Origin: Sarcomyxa edulis
Taxonomy: Eukaryota > Basidiomycota > Agaricomycetes > Agaricales > Mycenaceae
DNA length: 64,000 bases
Assembly (NCBI GenBank): GCA_009761415.1
Contig: QUOL01000019.1
Location: 1 to 64,000, forward strand
Direction of reading: 5' to 3'
Below the pieces are notes generated by a model. It was not told the origin of the DNA. It saw nothing but the letters and a program-made list of their open reading frames with translations, and searched no databases. Numbering within the stretch: the first letter of the stretch is position 1; each line of letters opens with the position of its first letter. A program made the translations under genes and the position numbers. Below, piece by piece: positions 43,240 to 55,160 of the stretch.

Positions 43240-44637
43240 AAACGTAACCAGTTCTTCAATCAACTTTAGTCTGAACACATCCATGTTGATCTCCTTCTCT
43301 CGGATGATCCATTCATGTGGTATGCTAGAGTGGTTCATACTTGATGCTTTGCATAGATGTCGAGCAAAAATAACTGTGAAAACCCCAACAATCAAAGGTG
43401 TTATTCTGAAATGGTATCTGGAAAAAATGTCAGTGTGATTATCTGTAGAATACAAGCAAACATACTTTGATGTGAGGTAGTACAGCAAAGTTATTTGGAT
43501 CTTCCATCCATTTGAAATCGTAGCAAGCCTGCATATTCCGTAAAAATTCTTGCATAGTCTAAGAAATAGACAAAAAATGTTAGATTGCCTTTTCAAGTTA
43601 TCATTGATTAGCAAAGGAGGAGCACTTTTGTTAATAATGTTCTAGTAGAATTGGGTCGTTTAACACCTGCTTCATACGTTTTGGCCCAACTGTCCAGGAC
43701 TTCAATCTTCGTGTTGACCAGGTCAGCATATACAAGTACCCAATGATTTTCATCCGCCAGGTTGACAGGCATGATGATCCTTGGGATGTCTTGCATTTTA
43801 GAGACAGAGAGTCTCTGTATGACAAGATATCAGAAGGTCAATACCAAATTTATACATCAAAAACGTACCTTGAGACTATCCCACCTTCAGGGATTTTCCC
43901 AGTTGATATGGGTGACTTGTTTTTCTTTCCAGGCAGGCTTAAGGCGTAGTACGTAGAATAGAGAGTCAAGATACAGAACATTTGAATTCTGAGGTGTTGT
44001 GGCAATAAAGTGGTCCACAAGCGTATCATTGAAATACTGTGTTGGTGTGAGACGTCTACAGTCCTCCAGGGTTGAATTTCTATTCTTGAAGTCAGACGGA
44101 ATCGAATCAATGGCCGAGTTTTATTCACAGTCAAATTATTAGATGTCAATTTCAAGCCGGTCAGCACTTTACCTCTTTGATCAGCAGCAATAAATTGGAA
44201 GACAATTGGAGCCACATGGCTATTGTATGACAAACCATTTCTATTCCTGCCGCAATAGCCATCCGAAGTCTTTCAAGATTTAATTGCTGTGCCCGGAGAA
44301 CCATGTGTTGATCCGTAGTAATATTTGAGGACAGAAGAACTTGAAAATGAACATCCAGATTTTTGTTGAGCTGAGTGGCTTCTCTCAGCCACTCTTCTAC
44401 TGCTCAAGCACTGCGATAACCTAGGAATGTTCTACTATCGATATGAGCGGAATAGCTAAGACATAAGTTCAGCAGATACTCTGAAACAGAAACGGGCGAC
44501 TTCCAGGTTCCGAGTTTGTAGGTGAACATCCAAGCACGAATTGCCTCCACAAGCTGTTCAACCCGCTGTACAATACTTCCTGGAAGTAAAGTACCAGCTG
44601 GAAAGCTGTTATGATATATGGTACCATTCAAGTCCAA
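43240..44637 (-). pseudogene. Ulp1-like SUMO protease (C48) pseudogene
   Basis: Minus-strand pieces: MDLNGTIYHNSFPAGT (44637), LEDCRRLTPTQYFNDTLVDH (about 44070, where Ulp1 proteases have WLND), YLDSLFYVLRLKPAW, then IIMPVNLADENHWVLVYADL (catalytic His in ENHW), KIEVLDSW (catalytic Asp) and QNNTFDC|GVFTV (oxyanion Gln and nucleophile Cys). An extra T after the Cys codon (about 43395) shifts the frame, and stops separate the pieces. Such proteases occur in Zisupton and related DNA transposons, where they cleave SUMO-like tags. This copy is broken. Confidence 0.65.
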
Positions 44638-45639
44638 TCTACTTACTCACCACTCTATTTCCTTTCTTTCTTCTTTGCCCTGATTAACCTTACTTTGAAT
44701 ACTGTTCTGATTAGCTACAATTCACGATTACTTATGACTTACGACAACACCAATGCAATGGACTTGTGATATTAAAGCATTCTAAGGTTTGGTCATGTTT
44801 GAAACCAAGACCAATGGCCGCTTGGACTGGACTTCATACGCACAACGCGGGTCCAAAGCAAGCTCTCGGACCTGCCATTCATAATCATAACTTAGGATAC
44901 ACGACATGTATAAAAGGTGCCGCTTTCCTTTCAGAAACGGTATCTTTCTAACCACAACAATACACTCGCATTCTGCACCCTTATCAGCAACCTGACTAAG
45001 TGTACAGCAGGCACGGACTCGCTCTGCCACTAAGTGGAAGACATACAGCTTTAAACTATATCTTCCAAGCTGTCTTAAAGCTAACTACAGTTAATACTAG
45101 TTAACGCGTGGATTGCTGACCCTGCCTAATCTTTGGCAGACTTAGACTTCAGCACCGTAACTCCGTCTAGCCTACACTTCAGAGATCTAACTGGAACTCT
45201 TCGCTCAATTATATTCAAGGAATATACCAATATCTGGAAACGCGCCCGCCCTTCTAACAAAAGCCCAAGGTAAGTTTGTCTATGGTAGCCATTTTGATAG
45301 TAGGATGGGTGTCTTCTGTAGGAGGTAATGAAGAGACACAATCCTTGCTAAACCAGAGGTGATCAGACAATCACATTGCAAATTGAATGAAGTCTTACTT
45401 TCAGAACTTTTTGTTTTTGGTGCGGTGGTATTCCTCCAAGGAATTTTGGTCCCTATAAGAACTGAGGATCGACAAGGAGTATGAACACAACACAAACATA
45501 CTTTAGTTTCTGACAGAATTTTTGTCCTCGGAGAGTGCTAAGGTTGACCGGGCGGTTATCCGACTGTGCAGACGACATGCTTTTCCTTGTATTGGGACCA
45601 TAAGTATTGATGTGTGTACAACATATTGAATAACTTACA
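44638..45639. other. Gene-free stretch
   Basis: No supported coding region, repeat or RNA. Minus-strand frames are short and unspliceable. Confidence 0.4.
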
Positions 45640-45972
45640 TTCTCAGATGTCGGAAAACATATAATCTGTTTGATGGGCGGACAACAAAGTTGAGAAAACA
45701 CTAAGAAAACACTGGGAAAACGCCGAGAAAACACTGAGATGTAGGGCATGTTTATTGCCATTTCCACTTCCAATCCATGTTCATTCACATCATTCTACAT
45801 TTACCTGCATTTTTGCTGCATTTGTTGTCAAATAAATTCCTTTCCAATCCAGGGCATGAACTTTGACACTGCGGAGTAGTACTTCATGTTTGATAAACCG
45901 TACAGCAGTCGCACTTGATTCAAATTCGATTCGAGCGCAACTGTGATGGAAAAGGGTGTCATCACGTGACTT
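45640..45972 (-). repeat. Hairpin-linked repeat, copy 2 (inverted)
   Basis: Carries, in reverse orientation, the features of 23486-23945: GAAAACACT tandem units (about 45693-45740), TTCCAATCCAGGGCATG, TTTGATAAACCGTAC, ATTCGATTCGAGC, then the hairpin. Confidence 0.6.
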
Positions 45973-46026
45973 GATGACGTGCGAACGAGTGTACTCTACA
46001 AAACATACACTCGTTTGCACGTCATC
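45973..46026. repeat. 54-bp hairpin, copy 4 (inverted)
   Basis: Same arms; the loop reads as the complement of the other copies (CTCTACAAAACA, one change), so the unit lies in the opposite orientation. Confidence 0.8.
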
Positions 46027-46220
46027 GATCACCTGATTAGTCCGAGGCACACGCTCAATTCGAACTTGTGCGTGGATCTAGCGCCGTGTTCGAATTGAAG
46101 CAGCAAAATATTCGAGGCACAGGCTCGATTCGAACCAGTATAGAAAAACATTTGACTTGCACTCTTAGAGGCATGAGTCCAATTTGAGGCACAAGGTCAA
46201 TTGAAACCACCATGCTTGTG
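46027..46220. repeat. GAGGCACA-GCTCRATTCGAAC repeats
   Basis: Four diverged units (about 46044, 46115, 46170, 46192), each pairing GAGGCA with a TTCGAA or TTTGA/TTGAA core. Related in core to the 18-bp arrays. Confidence 0.55.
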
Positions 46221-46689
46221 ATGAATACATATATATTCAACTTGCTATGGTGCGCTTCAAGAATAACCTTGATCCAGATGGTTTAATTCTTTTATGCTTC
46301 AAGAAAGGGGGTGCCGGATCACAAGTTCAATACACTGAGCAGGTAGGTAAGTTTAGGCATCGGGCCTGAGATTCTCATGTGACCTTGTCAGACAGCTTTT
46401 CAGACACCTCTACAGCTTTGAAGTGTGTACAGAGCATGAATCCCCCTATAAACCCTATTTTGAACCATATCTTAATGACATGTATTATTTGTTTGGCTAC
46501 ATCCCCAACGCGTGCACTGCAAAAAAAAATTAAGTCTACCAAATGAGAAGAACAAACGTCAAGCGCAGCAACAGCAGATATACTGTCCATTTTATGAATC
46601 TGAGCTTTCAGGTATCTATACAATTTTTTATCCCACTTACTGAAACATTTATGTGAATTTTCAAAGATCCCTGTCCTTGACACTGATGG
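46221..46689. other. Gene-free stretch
   Basis: A minus-strand open frame at 46375-46683 has no recognisable motif. Confidence 0.35.
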
Positions 46690-47000
46690 TTACGCAGACT
46701 ACCCCGACTGCAGTCAATGAATTAATTGTGGATCTGGTGGTATTGTAAATCTACAAGAAAGGCACCGTGGTAAGAAGGTATGCAACAATGCCAGAGCAGA
46801 ACACAATAAAATAGCCGGCAAGAAGAAACTGCTGAAGAACATGTCTATATTTGAATTTCTCCGCCCCAAACCAGCCGCCGTTCCATTAACCGTGGCAGAT
46901 CCTCCTCTTGTACAGTGTCCGCTGTCTTGTACAGAGCAGCCAGTACCTCAACCTGCTTCAAGTGCCCCCATCAACCCTGTGCACCAATGTCTCGCATGAC
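46690..47000 (+). pseudogene. N-terminal zinc-finger fragment of a DNA transposon protein
   Basis: Reads INCGSGGIVNLQERHRGKKV, then NMSIFEFLRPKPAAVPLTVA, before stops. The ALxNLxxRHRGxK...IxxFFxPKP pattern is, from memory, the N-terminal finger and linker of Ulp1-bearing KDZ-type proteins in agaricomycetes. It is opposite in strand to the Ulp1 remnant at 43-44.6 kb, so the two may come from different elements. The region after 47000 has only short frames. Confidence 0.4.
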
Positions 47001-47578
47001 ATACAACTGCCCGCCACGCACATTATTGAGAGACTACACACTGTATATGGTGTGAACAGCTCACGGCTTGCCTTTTGGTAAGTGGTCTCCTTATTCAATA
47101 CTCTTCCCTCTAGCTGATGTATCATACTTGTGTAGTATTGCCTCCAATGTTATTGAAAGCACCACAACTACTCTTGTCTCCAAGTCAGAATCTGACTCTG
47201 ACACCAAGACCAGCACGTATGGTGACCCTAACACAAACATTGATGACGAGAATGTTGAGACATATAAGTTGGGTGAGTTCATTGTACATGAAGGAACCTT
47301 TAGTACCAATAAGTCTACAGCTCCAAGTCTGAGCCTATTGAGAATCGACTCGTATATTGCTTTGACAATGCAATCACCCATTGTCACAGTGTCTACCTCT
47401 ACTGATGTAGACCCGCTGTCGCACCATGAAATGGTTCTGACATAAAACCCCTCCCCAGTCACACTTTGCCGTCCACTCGACCCCGTCACTTAAGACCCAA
47501 AGCCCAAGCAAGCCACCTGTTAGAATAAGAGGTTTAATCTAGTGTTCTGGTGTATTCCTTGAATACGAGTAATACTGT
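47001..47578. other. Remnant sequence left of R2 copy 2
   Basis: A plus-strand frame at 47068-47445 (Ser/Thr-rich) may continue the transposon remnant. TGTTAGAATAAGAGG (47518) resembles an LTR start but no partner end is found. Confidence 0.35.
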
Positions 47579-50500
47579 AGTAGTTTGGAAGGTTTGAGGT
47601 ATGATCCCAGGAAGCTAGGCAAAGCGAGAACCACTCTGATTTCAATATAAGTCTGCCAATGATTAGATATATTTATCGTTAATTAACTTAGAGGCTAGCA
47701 ATGATGCGGTAATCTCTTTAGGACAGGAGAGAATATGGGTAGTGCAAGACTGTACCCGTATTTCTCTTATTTGAAGCAGAACTTAGTCTTTACTTGAACT
47801 TAGGGCACTAGAATTAAGTGGTTGGGAAATGGGAATTGAATTGAATGAATCTACAGGGCATATGGCCCAAGCATTTAAATACATGAAGTAACTAGGTAAG
47901 AACTATCTTGCACAGTATGGAAGGGTGTCGATGGAACCTTCAAGAAGCCGGTAGACGGCTTGTGACGTGGCTGTGCCTTATGATCGGTGGCAGACAATAC
48001 CTTGTGATGCTAACAAGATCAAATACCTTGGTGGCTGAGTACCTCGGTGAAGTACGAAGACTCGAAGGCAGGAGAAAGCTCGATGTATAGATGGCAATGA
48101 GTAGAATGAGTATAGAAGAGCATATTACGGTAATAGGTACCTGGTGAAGTATCTATAATACCATAACAACTTTGATGATGCGGACCGACGTTAACCTTCC
48201 AACAAGTAACTCAATGGTAAGCTATGTGGTCGTGTTTGACTCAAGTGACAAGACTCCCCCTGAGTTCCAACACCTGGGACCCAGAGAAAGCACCATATGA
48301 ATTTGTTGGGGTGGTGTAGGGGGACTCCCCTTGATGGACAATCTACTATATATTTTCCTTTCCTTTTTTTTCTTTCTTTCTTACTTATCTGTACCTACCT
48401 TTTCCTTTTCCCCTTTGTAACGGGCAAGGCACTAAGGATGGAAAATAGAGGGAGAGTCTGGCGTAACAGACTAGTGACGAAGTCAAGGGAAACTTAGCTA
48501 GAGTCCTCGATACTGAGAAGTGCCAATTACTGGCGTTGATTTGACGAAGAGAAAGGAATGTACAGCTGGCGATCAGATAAGAGTGTGACAGATGTGACTA
48601 TTGGAGTAACAAACTGGGTGTAATGGACCGGCATTAGCCTGACCATTACACCCTTCATTTCTATCTCGCGCGTTTTGCATGATGTGACATCACGCGTCTT
48701 GCGCCAGCAAAGTGGTCAAGCCTGCCAGCAGCAAGGATCTCCTGATCCTATTCTCTTTGTCGGGATGACCTTTTCTAGTTGAGGAATGAGATTTACTGCA
48801 GACAATATAATGTATTGCTGCTAATAACACAAATTACTGTAACAACCCAGCTAAATCGTCAATATGGTCAAGTGCATACTGAGCGGTGTTTTTGTCCCAC
48901 ACTCTACGTTTAGCCTTCTTTTTCTGCAATGGAAAAAATGTAGGGTGTCGAAGCTCCGATCCCAGACAGCAGCTTGTAAAGCCCGAGATATTGTACACAG
49001 TGTACGCCCACAAGAGAATATCCTATCTCATGTTTGCGTATCAATTGTCAAACACAGTAAACAACATCTTACATACCATAAATTCATCTTTGTGGACTGC
49101 AGCAATCTTTGACCAATGCCACGTATGAGAAATTCTGTCTCGTCTCCATGCATAATCTCCAATCTTGAATTTAGTCAGATTGATGTCCTAAAGGTGCACA
49201 TGTGATGTATGTACCTTGAATTTGGGGTGATGTTCGCTATTCATTGTCATAGTACAACGAGAAGATTGTTGATGTTGGTGTATAGTCCCTGGATGAGGCG
49301 TGAGAGAAAACAATCGGACTTGATGAGAACACAACAAAACAGAGAGCCTCTGGACTGGGACCACCAGTGAATCTAACGTCTAGTGTCTTTGTAGTCCAAG
49401 AAACAAGTATTCCCAGGAAATCTAGAGATGTTCCTATTAGCTATAGTCTGAAGAAGAATGAGGCAGATTGTGTGTCAAATATAGATTGCAATCTCCACCC
49501 CCCATTCGGCAGGAGGTAGAGTGACTTAAAGGCAACTTGAAATCAGCTGTGCGGGTCATGTCCTGCATATTGGAGTAACACTTGGTGTGCGTGCTGCTAC
49601 ATGCCACCCAAGTATTTAATAGTGTTTGTACTACTCTGTAGATAGCTGCACATACTCCAAGTTGGAACACCTGTTCCTTATGTGTTTGTCCCCTAGCAAT
49701 CTACCTGTTTATAACCATCCTTTGTCCCCTTGTTGTATACGCTAAGTACTGGTATCTCTCCGGAGTCAAGCTAATAGGATCCCAACACCTATTACAATAC
49801 TGCAGTGTACTCAATGTAGATTGTACAATACCCCACCTTACCCTTTGCAGATAGATGCACTGAAATGGGTAAGCTCCCAAAGCTTTGAAGGTGTTACAAA
49901 ACTCAGTTTGTTGCATTTTGACAAAGTGAGGCATTCATGGGGGAGTGCAGGGCTTTGCCGCGCACACAACTTTTCCTCAGTTATACTGAAGTGTCCAGGC
50001 CTGCCCGGTAGGGCCATTGTTATAGTTGAGGGGTGATCCGGGTGATTGGAATTCCCAATAAGGCAATTTATAGACCATGTGCTGCTTATGACGTAGGTAG
50101 GTCCGCTCTGTGGGTCTGAAAGCAAAACTCAGAAGCCAGCACCCCCTTGGCTTTAAGTATTCAATCTATTTGAACAATTCTGATTACCAGCAAATTCAGG
50201 TATAGAGAGGGTACATGTTCTTGTGGTGTTTATAAGTAGATTTTATGGATTCCAGTATGGTATTCACTGCGTTAAGACCTCTTTTAGTCAGAGCTAGTCG
50301 GACCCAATATATACCATCTAGTCACGGTCTGCAAGTAGTCTATCTACTTACAGGCTGAGCATGTCGAGTGCATGCACCTAGACACACATCTGTGAGTAGA
50401 AGGTATATTTGACCCTCGAGTAACCCCCTGGTTAGCCATAGTCAGACCTAGCCAAATCCCAAGTATTCAAAAACTTTCACGTAGTCGTACTAAGCCACAG

Positions 50501-50968
50501 ATACTTGACATACAAATTTACACGAATAGACCTCCTACCCAACCTTCAGGTATTTAAGTAGTTTCACCTACCCCTACATAACCGCATCTAGCCAAAGTGC
50601 GACTAATCTGGGTCTTAACGCAGTGATTGGCAACCTTAACAGTCATAGAGTCCTCGCTGATAGATTCCGTAAAATCCAGTCCTGTTGCTAAACCACGCTT
50701 AATGTTACCCACAATGAACCCTATCCCCTTTGATTGTCTCATTACTGTCACTTCTGTTTGTGCAAACCCCAAAAAAGAAGATGGACACAAACATTGGGGT
50801 TGTTCTATGTGGACCAGTTCTTCAAGAATGATGCAGCAGAACAATTGGAGTTCTGCCATTCCATCGCAATGAGGGACAGCACGATCAAACATTTTAGACC
50901 ACAAATTGCAACAATATAGAAGAAGCTCTTGATATATGTGTGCAATGCGGAAGAAAATGGAAGTGCTC

Positions 50969-52275
50969 ATCAGCAAAACGGCTTATTTCTTGCGGCCTTT
51001 TCGAGCCTTTTCGAGCTTTTTGGCTTTCCACCAGGTAAAAAGTTGATAAGTGAAACAAGTTCACAAGGCAAAATTCTAAAATTGAATAAGATACATATAT
51101 GTTATCACAAAAAAACTATGCTAAAATCTAGTGCATTACTTGGCCTCAAGAATCGGGGTCCAACTACAGATGAGAAAATAAGAGGATGATACACCGATGG
51201 TATCCTTGCCTCGAATGGGAGCCTCAGCTGGTCCCGGTCAGTACTCGACTCCTGGTGGGTCGGAGTGAAGACTGTGAAGTGTATTTCCTGGCAAAATTGA
51301 GCCTCGTAAGTATCCGGAGTCTGTCAGGCTATGTCAGTAAGTGAAAGGTGCATACCTCTAGGATACCAGTACTTCCGTTCCCGTCCTTCGTTGCTGACTC
51401 ACCGACATCGTGACCATGGTATCCGAATCCGCCTTAATTTCGAGTCGAGGCCATTGGCGTACGAGTTGGCTTCAACGCGTCCGAGTCTGTGAGTGGGGCA
51501 TAGCTGAGGAGAGCAGAGCTTGGTGGAAGAAAAGAAGGACTTCGCGTCTGACGTGGAAACGGACTGTGGCCAAACAGACGGTAAACACAAACTTTAATTT
51601 ATTCGCACAACACAAACCATCTCCCTCCTCCACGTTCGTCGTCGCACAAGTACTGACATATCTTTCAGCACTCCGTCTCGCCATTGACGCTCACATTCTT
51701 TACGCAACCGGCATTATTGGCCAACACCAACACTCTCGCGAATCCGCACTCACCGCTCAGGGCATCTGTGCTTGCCCCAGAACTCACCTTCGCATCACAC
51801 GGCGCCGGCCTCGGACTCAATTTTTTTCAAAGTATGTTGTTCATATTGTGGTAGATCTGCTCTCCTGCTAACCATGCATATCCAGGCTGATCAGATGGTC
51901 TATGAGTCAAGTGAGTCCCCACCCATTCTCGACCCGAAACTCCGTACAATCTATGTACTTTCGCAATCCGGTCTCGCTGCGTGTCGCGTTGACTGCGGGC
52001 ATGTGAACCTATCTCATTCGTGATCCCTGCTTTATTTCCAGATATATCTACATATTGTGTTTATGTATAATAAAATATAAAATATAAAATTCTTCGCCCA
52101 CTTTTCCAGCTTGTCACCTTGCAGACCTTCTCAGGCAAAAAGTAGCCAATCTCTGGTGAGACTTGTTGGTGATTTTTGACATAGCTTGTTGCCTTGCCAC
52201 TTCGCGCCTTTTTTAGACTTGCCCAGCCTTGCCACGACTTGACAAGGCCGGGCAAGGAAATTGCCGGTTTACTGA
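50969..52275. mobile_element. 1.3-kb inverted-repeat element inserted in R2 copy 2
   Basis: Absent from R2 copy 1, so the empty site is known: AGTGCTCCCACG. Here TGCTC occurs at both borders (50964-50968 and 52276-52280). Ends TCAGCAAAACGGCTTATTTC and, complemented, TCAGTAAACCGGCAATTTCC are imperfect 20-bp inverted repeats. Contains no transposase; the middle holds part of an intron-bearing gene (next entry). Probably a non-autonomous DNA transposon that captured host DNA. Confidence 0.65.
51415..52022 (+). pseudogene. Captured gene fragment inside the 1.3-kb element
   Basis: MVSESALISSRGHWRTSWL... (51415) joins across a GTAAAC...TTTCAG intron (about 51580-51668) to HSVSPLTLTFFTQPALLANT and APELTFASHGAGLGLNFFQ, in phase 0. 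A second intron (GTATGT at about 51830 to CCAG at about 51884) does not keep the frame, so the gene is broken or incomplete. No family recognised. Confidence 0.35.
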
Positions 52276-52647
52276 TGCTCCCACGTGTGACTTGTTCAAA
52301 TTTGCAAGTTTTAAGAGACCATGCTCTAAAATTGGATGATTTCTGAATTTATTCATCATTTTGGAACAGCATGCGTGTTCAATGTGAGGCCGGTACTGTA
52401 TCTGGATGCATTTGTGCTCACAGAGAATCCAAAAAAATGGTACGTGTTATAATCAAATTATCTCTGATGAATTTCCTTACAATAACACCTTCACTCAAAA
52501 CCAAATGTCATTATGTATACTAAACAAAAGTCATCTCTCACTGAATTTTAGGACAATGAGTTAGTGATTTATGAACACACACATATAGTATTGAGAAATT
52601 ATCTTACCGTTGCACAATCAGCCAATACCAACGATAAAACCACCACA

Positions 52648-53185
52648 TCAATAGGCATACCCTTCAAAATACCACTCTGGTGACTTCTCGACGCCCAGAA
52701 ATGTTTGTATGATTGCAATGAGCATTTGTTCGTCGTTGTTGAGGGGAGCGGTTGGAGTTGGGTCGTAGTTGCTAAATATAGTGAATGCGTAGGTCGCGTG
52801 TCCACTGGCAACCCACCGGCACTTTATAGGGTGCCGGCATATCTTTGATAAAATGGTGGCGATGTTTTGACCTGTCAACAGGGCCATGTGCCAGGTAGTG
52901 ACTGTGCTAGTGGAGTCGATACGGGCAATTCTGACGTTCATACGTGAAGCGGTCCGTATGATGGTTTCGGCAGTCACGCCTACACCAAAATAACGTGCAC
53001 GTATATAGGTCGCATGTTCTAGTTCCCGACCAAAAGGATTGAATTCAGCAGGGAGAACGGCATAACTGCGTAGGCAAGGGGGATCCTAGTATACGTCACA
53101 AATCATGCTCATATCTCGAAGACGGAGGAAAACTTACCCCAACTCCACGTTTCCGAGTTGCGTCATCGATTTCAATAAAGCGTTG
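52648..53185 (-). pseudogene. Second copy of the R2-borne gene, start missing
   Basis: Exon 2 (53085-52648) is intact and nearly identical to 22839-22402; exon 1 is cut at 53185, where R2 ends, so the first half of exon 1 with the ATG is lost. Confidence 0.6.
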
Positions 53186-53367
53186 CATCTGGAAACGCGT
53201 TTTGGCGGGATAGAAGGGCGGAGTTCATATAGAGTCACATAGGCGCCGGCTTCTTTGTAGCACCTCATAGACACCGTCGAGCATTGTAGATCTCTGTACA
53301 TTGCGCTCTCTCTGTAAACCCCCTCTTCTATCGTTGTTCATATAGCCAGCTCTCGGACTCTAACGCC

Positions 53368-54590
53368 ATGTCGACGTTCTGTCTAAAACGGCACCACCTT
53401 CTCTTCGTGTTCCCTGACTCACAGTCAGAGTATCTTTTCTACGGTCTAGCATCGATGATACCTCCCTCGACCTCCTCTCTACAACAGCCTGAGTCGAAAA
53501 GACGTCGCGTCTCTTACATTGATCCACTCACGGAATCAGCTGGTTACACATATCTGGGACGTCCGACTCGAAGCAGGAGGCTGGTATCATTGGTACATTT
53601 TTCTCACTCTGGCATGTATCTATTGTCTTCATCATCTCATGTACACCACAGGATTGGACAGTGCCGATTGACTCGGACTCCACTTCACCGACAATGACTG
53701 CTCCATCCACTTCCAAACTCGAAACATACGGACGATATTCACGCACACCGAGTCAGGCTCTCGCATCCACAAGCCCACCATTCCCTGCTAGTACAGCTCG
53801 TCGTCACAACGAACCGTTTCAGTTGTCTCTAGAACCCATCTCACCCTCACCGTCGCCGGATATCACTAATCGTTTGCATGACGGATGGGGCACGTACAGA
53901 CAGTCACCAAGTCTTCCCAGGACTCGGCCACATTTCGACTCTCAAGACTCGCTCGGGCTGGGCAACTACCCCCCCCTCACCTATCATTGGTGTGAGTCAG
54001 ACTCAAATGCGGACTCGTTGGGCCACCAAACTATCCAGCCGCCGGCCCCATCATCCATCAAGTCGCCATCTGCACCCTGCCACGCCCAGTCACCAAGTCC
54101 TCAGAGAACCCGGCCACACTTTGATTCTCAAGATTCGCTCGGGCTCGGCAATCACCCCCCTCTCACCTATCACTGGTGTGAGTCAGCTCCAGATGCGAAC
54201 TCGTTGGGCCGCCAAACTATGCAGCCCTCGGCTCTATCATCCATCGAGTCACGATCTGCACCCTTTGATGCCTCGGTGGGCAAGGAACTCGAGCTTCCAT
54301 CCGCAAAATTGGTATGTATTTGTACATCCCTTTCGATGCATTACTGATTACTGTCTTACTCTAAGTGGAATACCCTTCAAGACCACGACAATCACTTTCA
54401 AAGCTCACGGAGTATTCGCCGAGAGCATGCCCTACGAGCTGCAATGCGACTATCCAAAGAACTCAAATGCCTTGATTCTCTACGCCTTCGTACTCGTCGA
54501 AAACAACAGAAGTTGCTCAAGATTGCTGCTGGGGCTGATAGTGATTCTTCGGAGGCAGGAAAGGAGAATCAACGAGGCGTTTACAACTGA
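53368..54590 (+). CDS. Three-exon gene with internal repeat and basic C-terminus, unknown function
   Basis: Exons 53368-53583, 53652-54311, 54366-54590; introns 68 and 54 nt, GT-AG, both phase 0; 366 aa. Begins MSTFCLKRHHLLFVF; a KRRR motif follows at about residue 47. The middle has a duplicated segment of about 55 residues (RTRPHFDSQDSLGLGN then PPLTYHWCES, twice, near residues 157 and 209), Ser/Pro-rich. The last exon is a basic, Leu-rich helix (REHALRAAMRLSKELK, LRLRTRRKQQKLLK) that could bind nucleic acid or form a coiled coil, then SDSSEAGKEN. No known domain recognised. Its start sits 183 bp after the abrupt end of R2. It could be a host gene or part of the 5' region of the gypsy element that follows. 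Confidence 0.6.
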
Positions 54591-55160
54591 TTCTACTACT
54601 CATCGTAACGGCGTCTTGTAGCGGATATATGGCCATATTTCTTGATTCTCTTTCTTTACTTTCACGCTCGATATTCTTTGTCACGACCGTCACGTTTCCT
54701 CCTCATTTCATATTTCGTAGTTACCTTGTCACACGCCGTGAGGTGTCGAATTATCATCTCTTATCTTACCATCATCAGCCCCCCCTGCTCAGAGCTCCAA
54801 TAGCCTGCCTACAACATAGTATTGTGGGCGAGGGCGGTCTTTAGGTAAGTATTCCCTTGTCAGTCGAGAACTGATCTTCTGCGATCTTCAAGGAGGACGG
54901 TCCGAGTCTCCCTTCTCACGGATTGCCTGGGAAGATAGAGGCGTGCCTTCTGTTCACGGATTGCCTGAACTTAGCACGTCCTCGCGAGACTCCCTCCTTC
55001 TTAGATATTATAGCTCGTCAGATCGTCGTCGGACCCGTTCCGTGACTCTTATATTTGTGGGTAAGTTATACGACCACCACAAAGGTGGACAAATCCGGAC
55101 TGCTCCGATACCCTGGCCGGCTATCCGTATCAGACTGACGTACAGAACCTACGTTCTGCT
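54591..55160. other. Region between gene 53368-54590 and the gypsy polyprotein; likely 5' LTR/leader
   Basis: Should contain the 5' LTR and primer-binding site of the gypsy element, but no matching 3' LTR is inside the window. TGTCACACGCCGTGAGG (54727) is a possible LTR start. CACGGATTGCCTG occurs twice (about 54918, 54957) and again at 63654 and 63700. A GTAAGT donor at 55061 and a TATCAG acceptor (about 55133) may splice a leader to the polyprotein. Confidence 0.4.

Larger units (their letters stand above)
47579..53185. repeat. R2 repeat, copy 2, with a 1.3-kb insertion
   Basis: Matches 18623-22939 at high identity over the full length apart from small indels and the inserted element at 50969-52275. 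Ends abruptly within exon 1 of the R2-borne gene at 53185, where unrelated sequence begins. Includes the inverted repeat 48616-48653. Confidence 0.75.

Noticed and set aside
54727..54850. Gypsy 5' LTR starting TGTCACACG
   Set aside because: No matching copy downstream of pol within the window, so the boundary cannot be supported.
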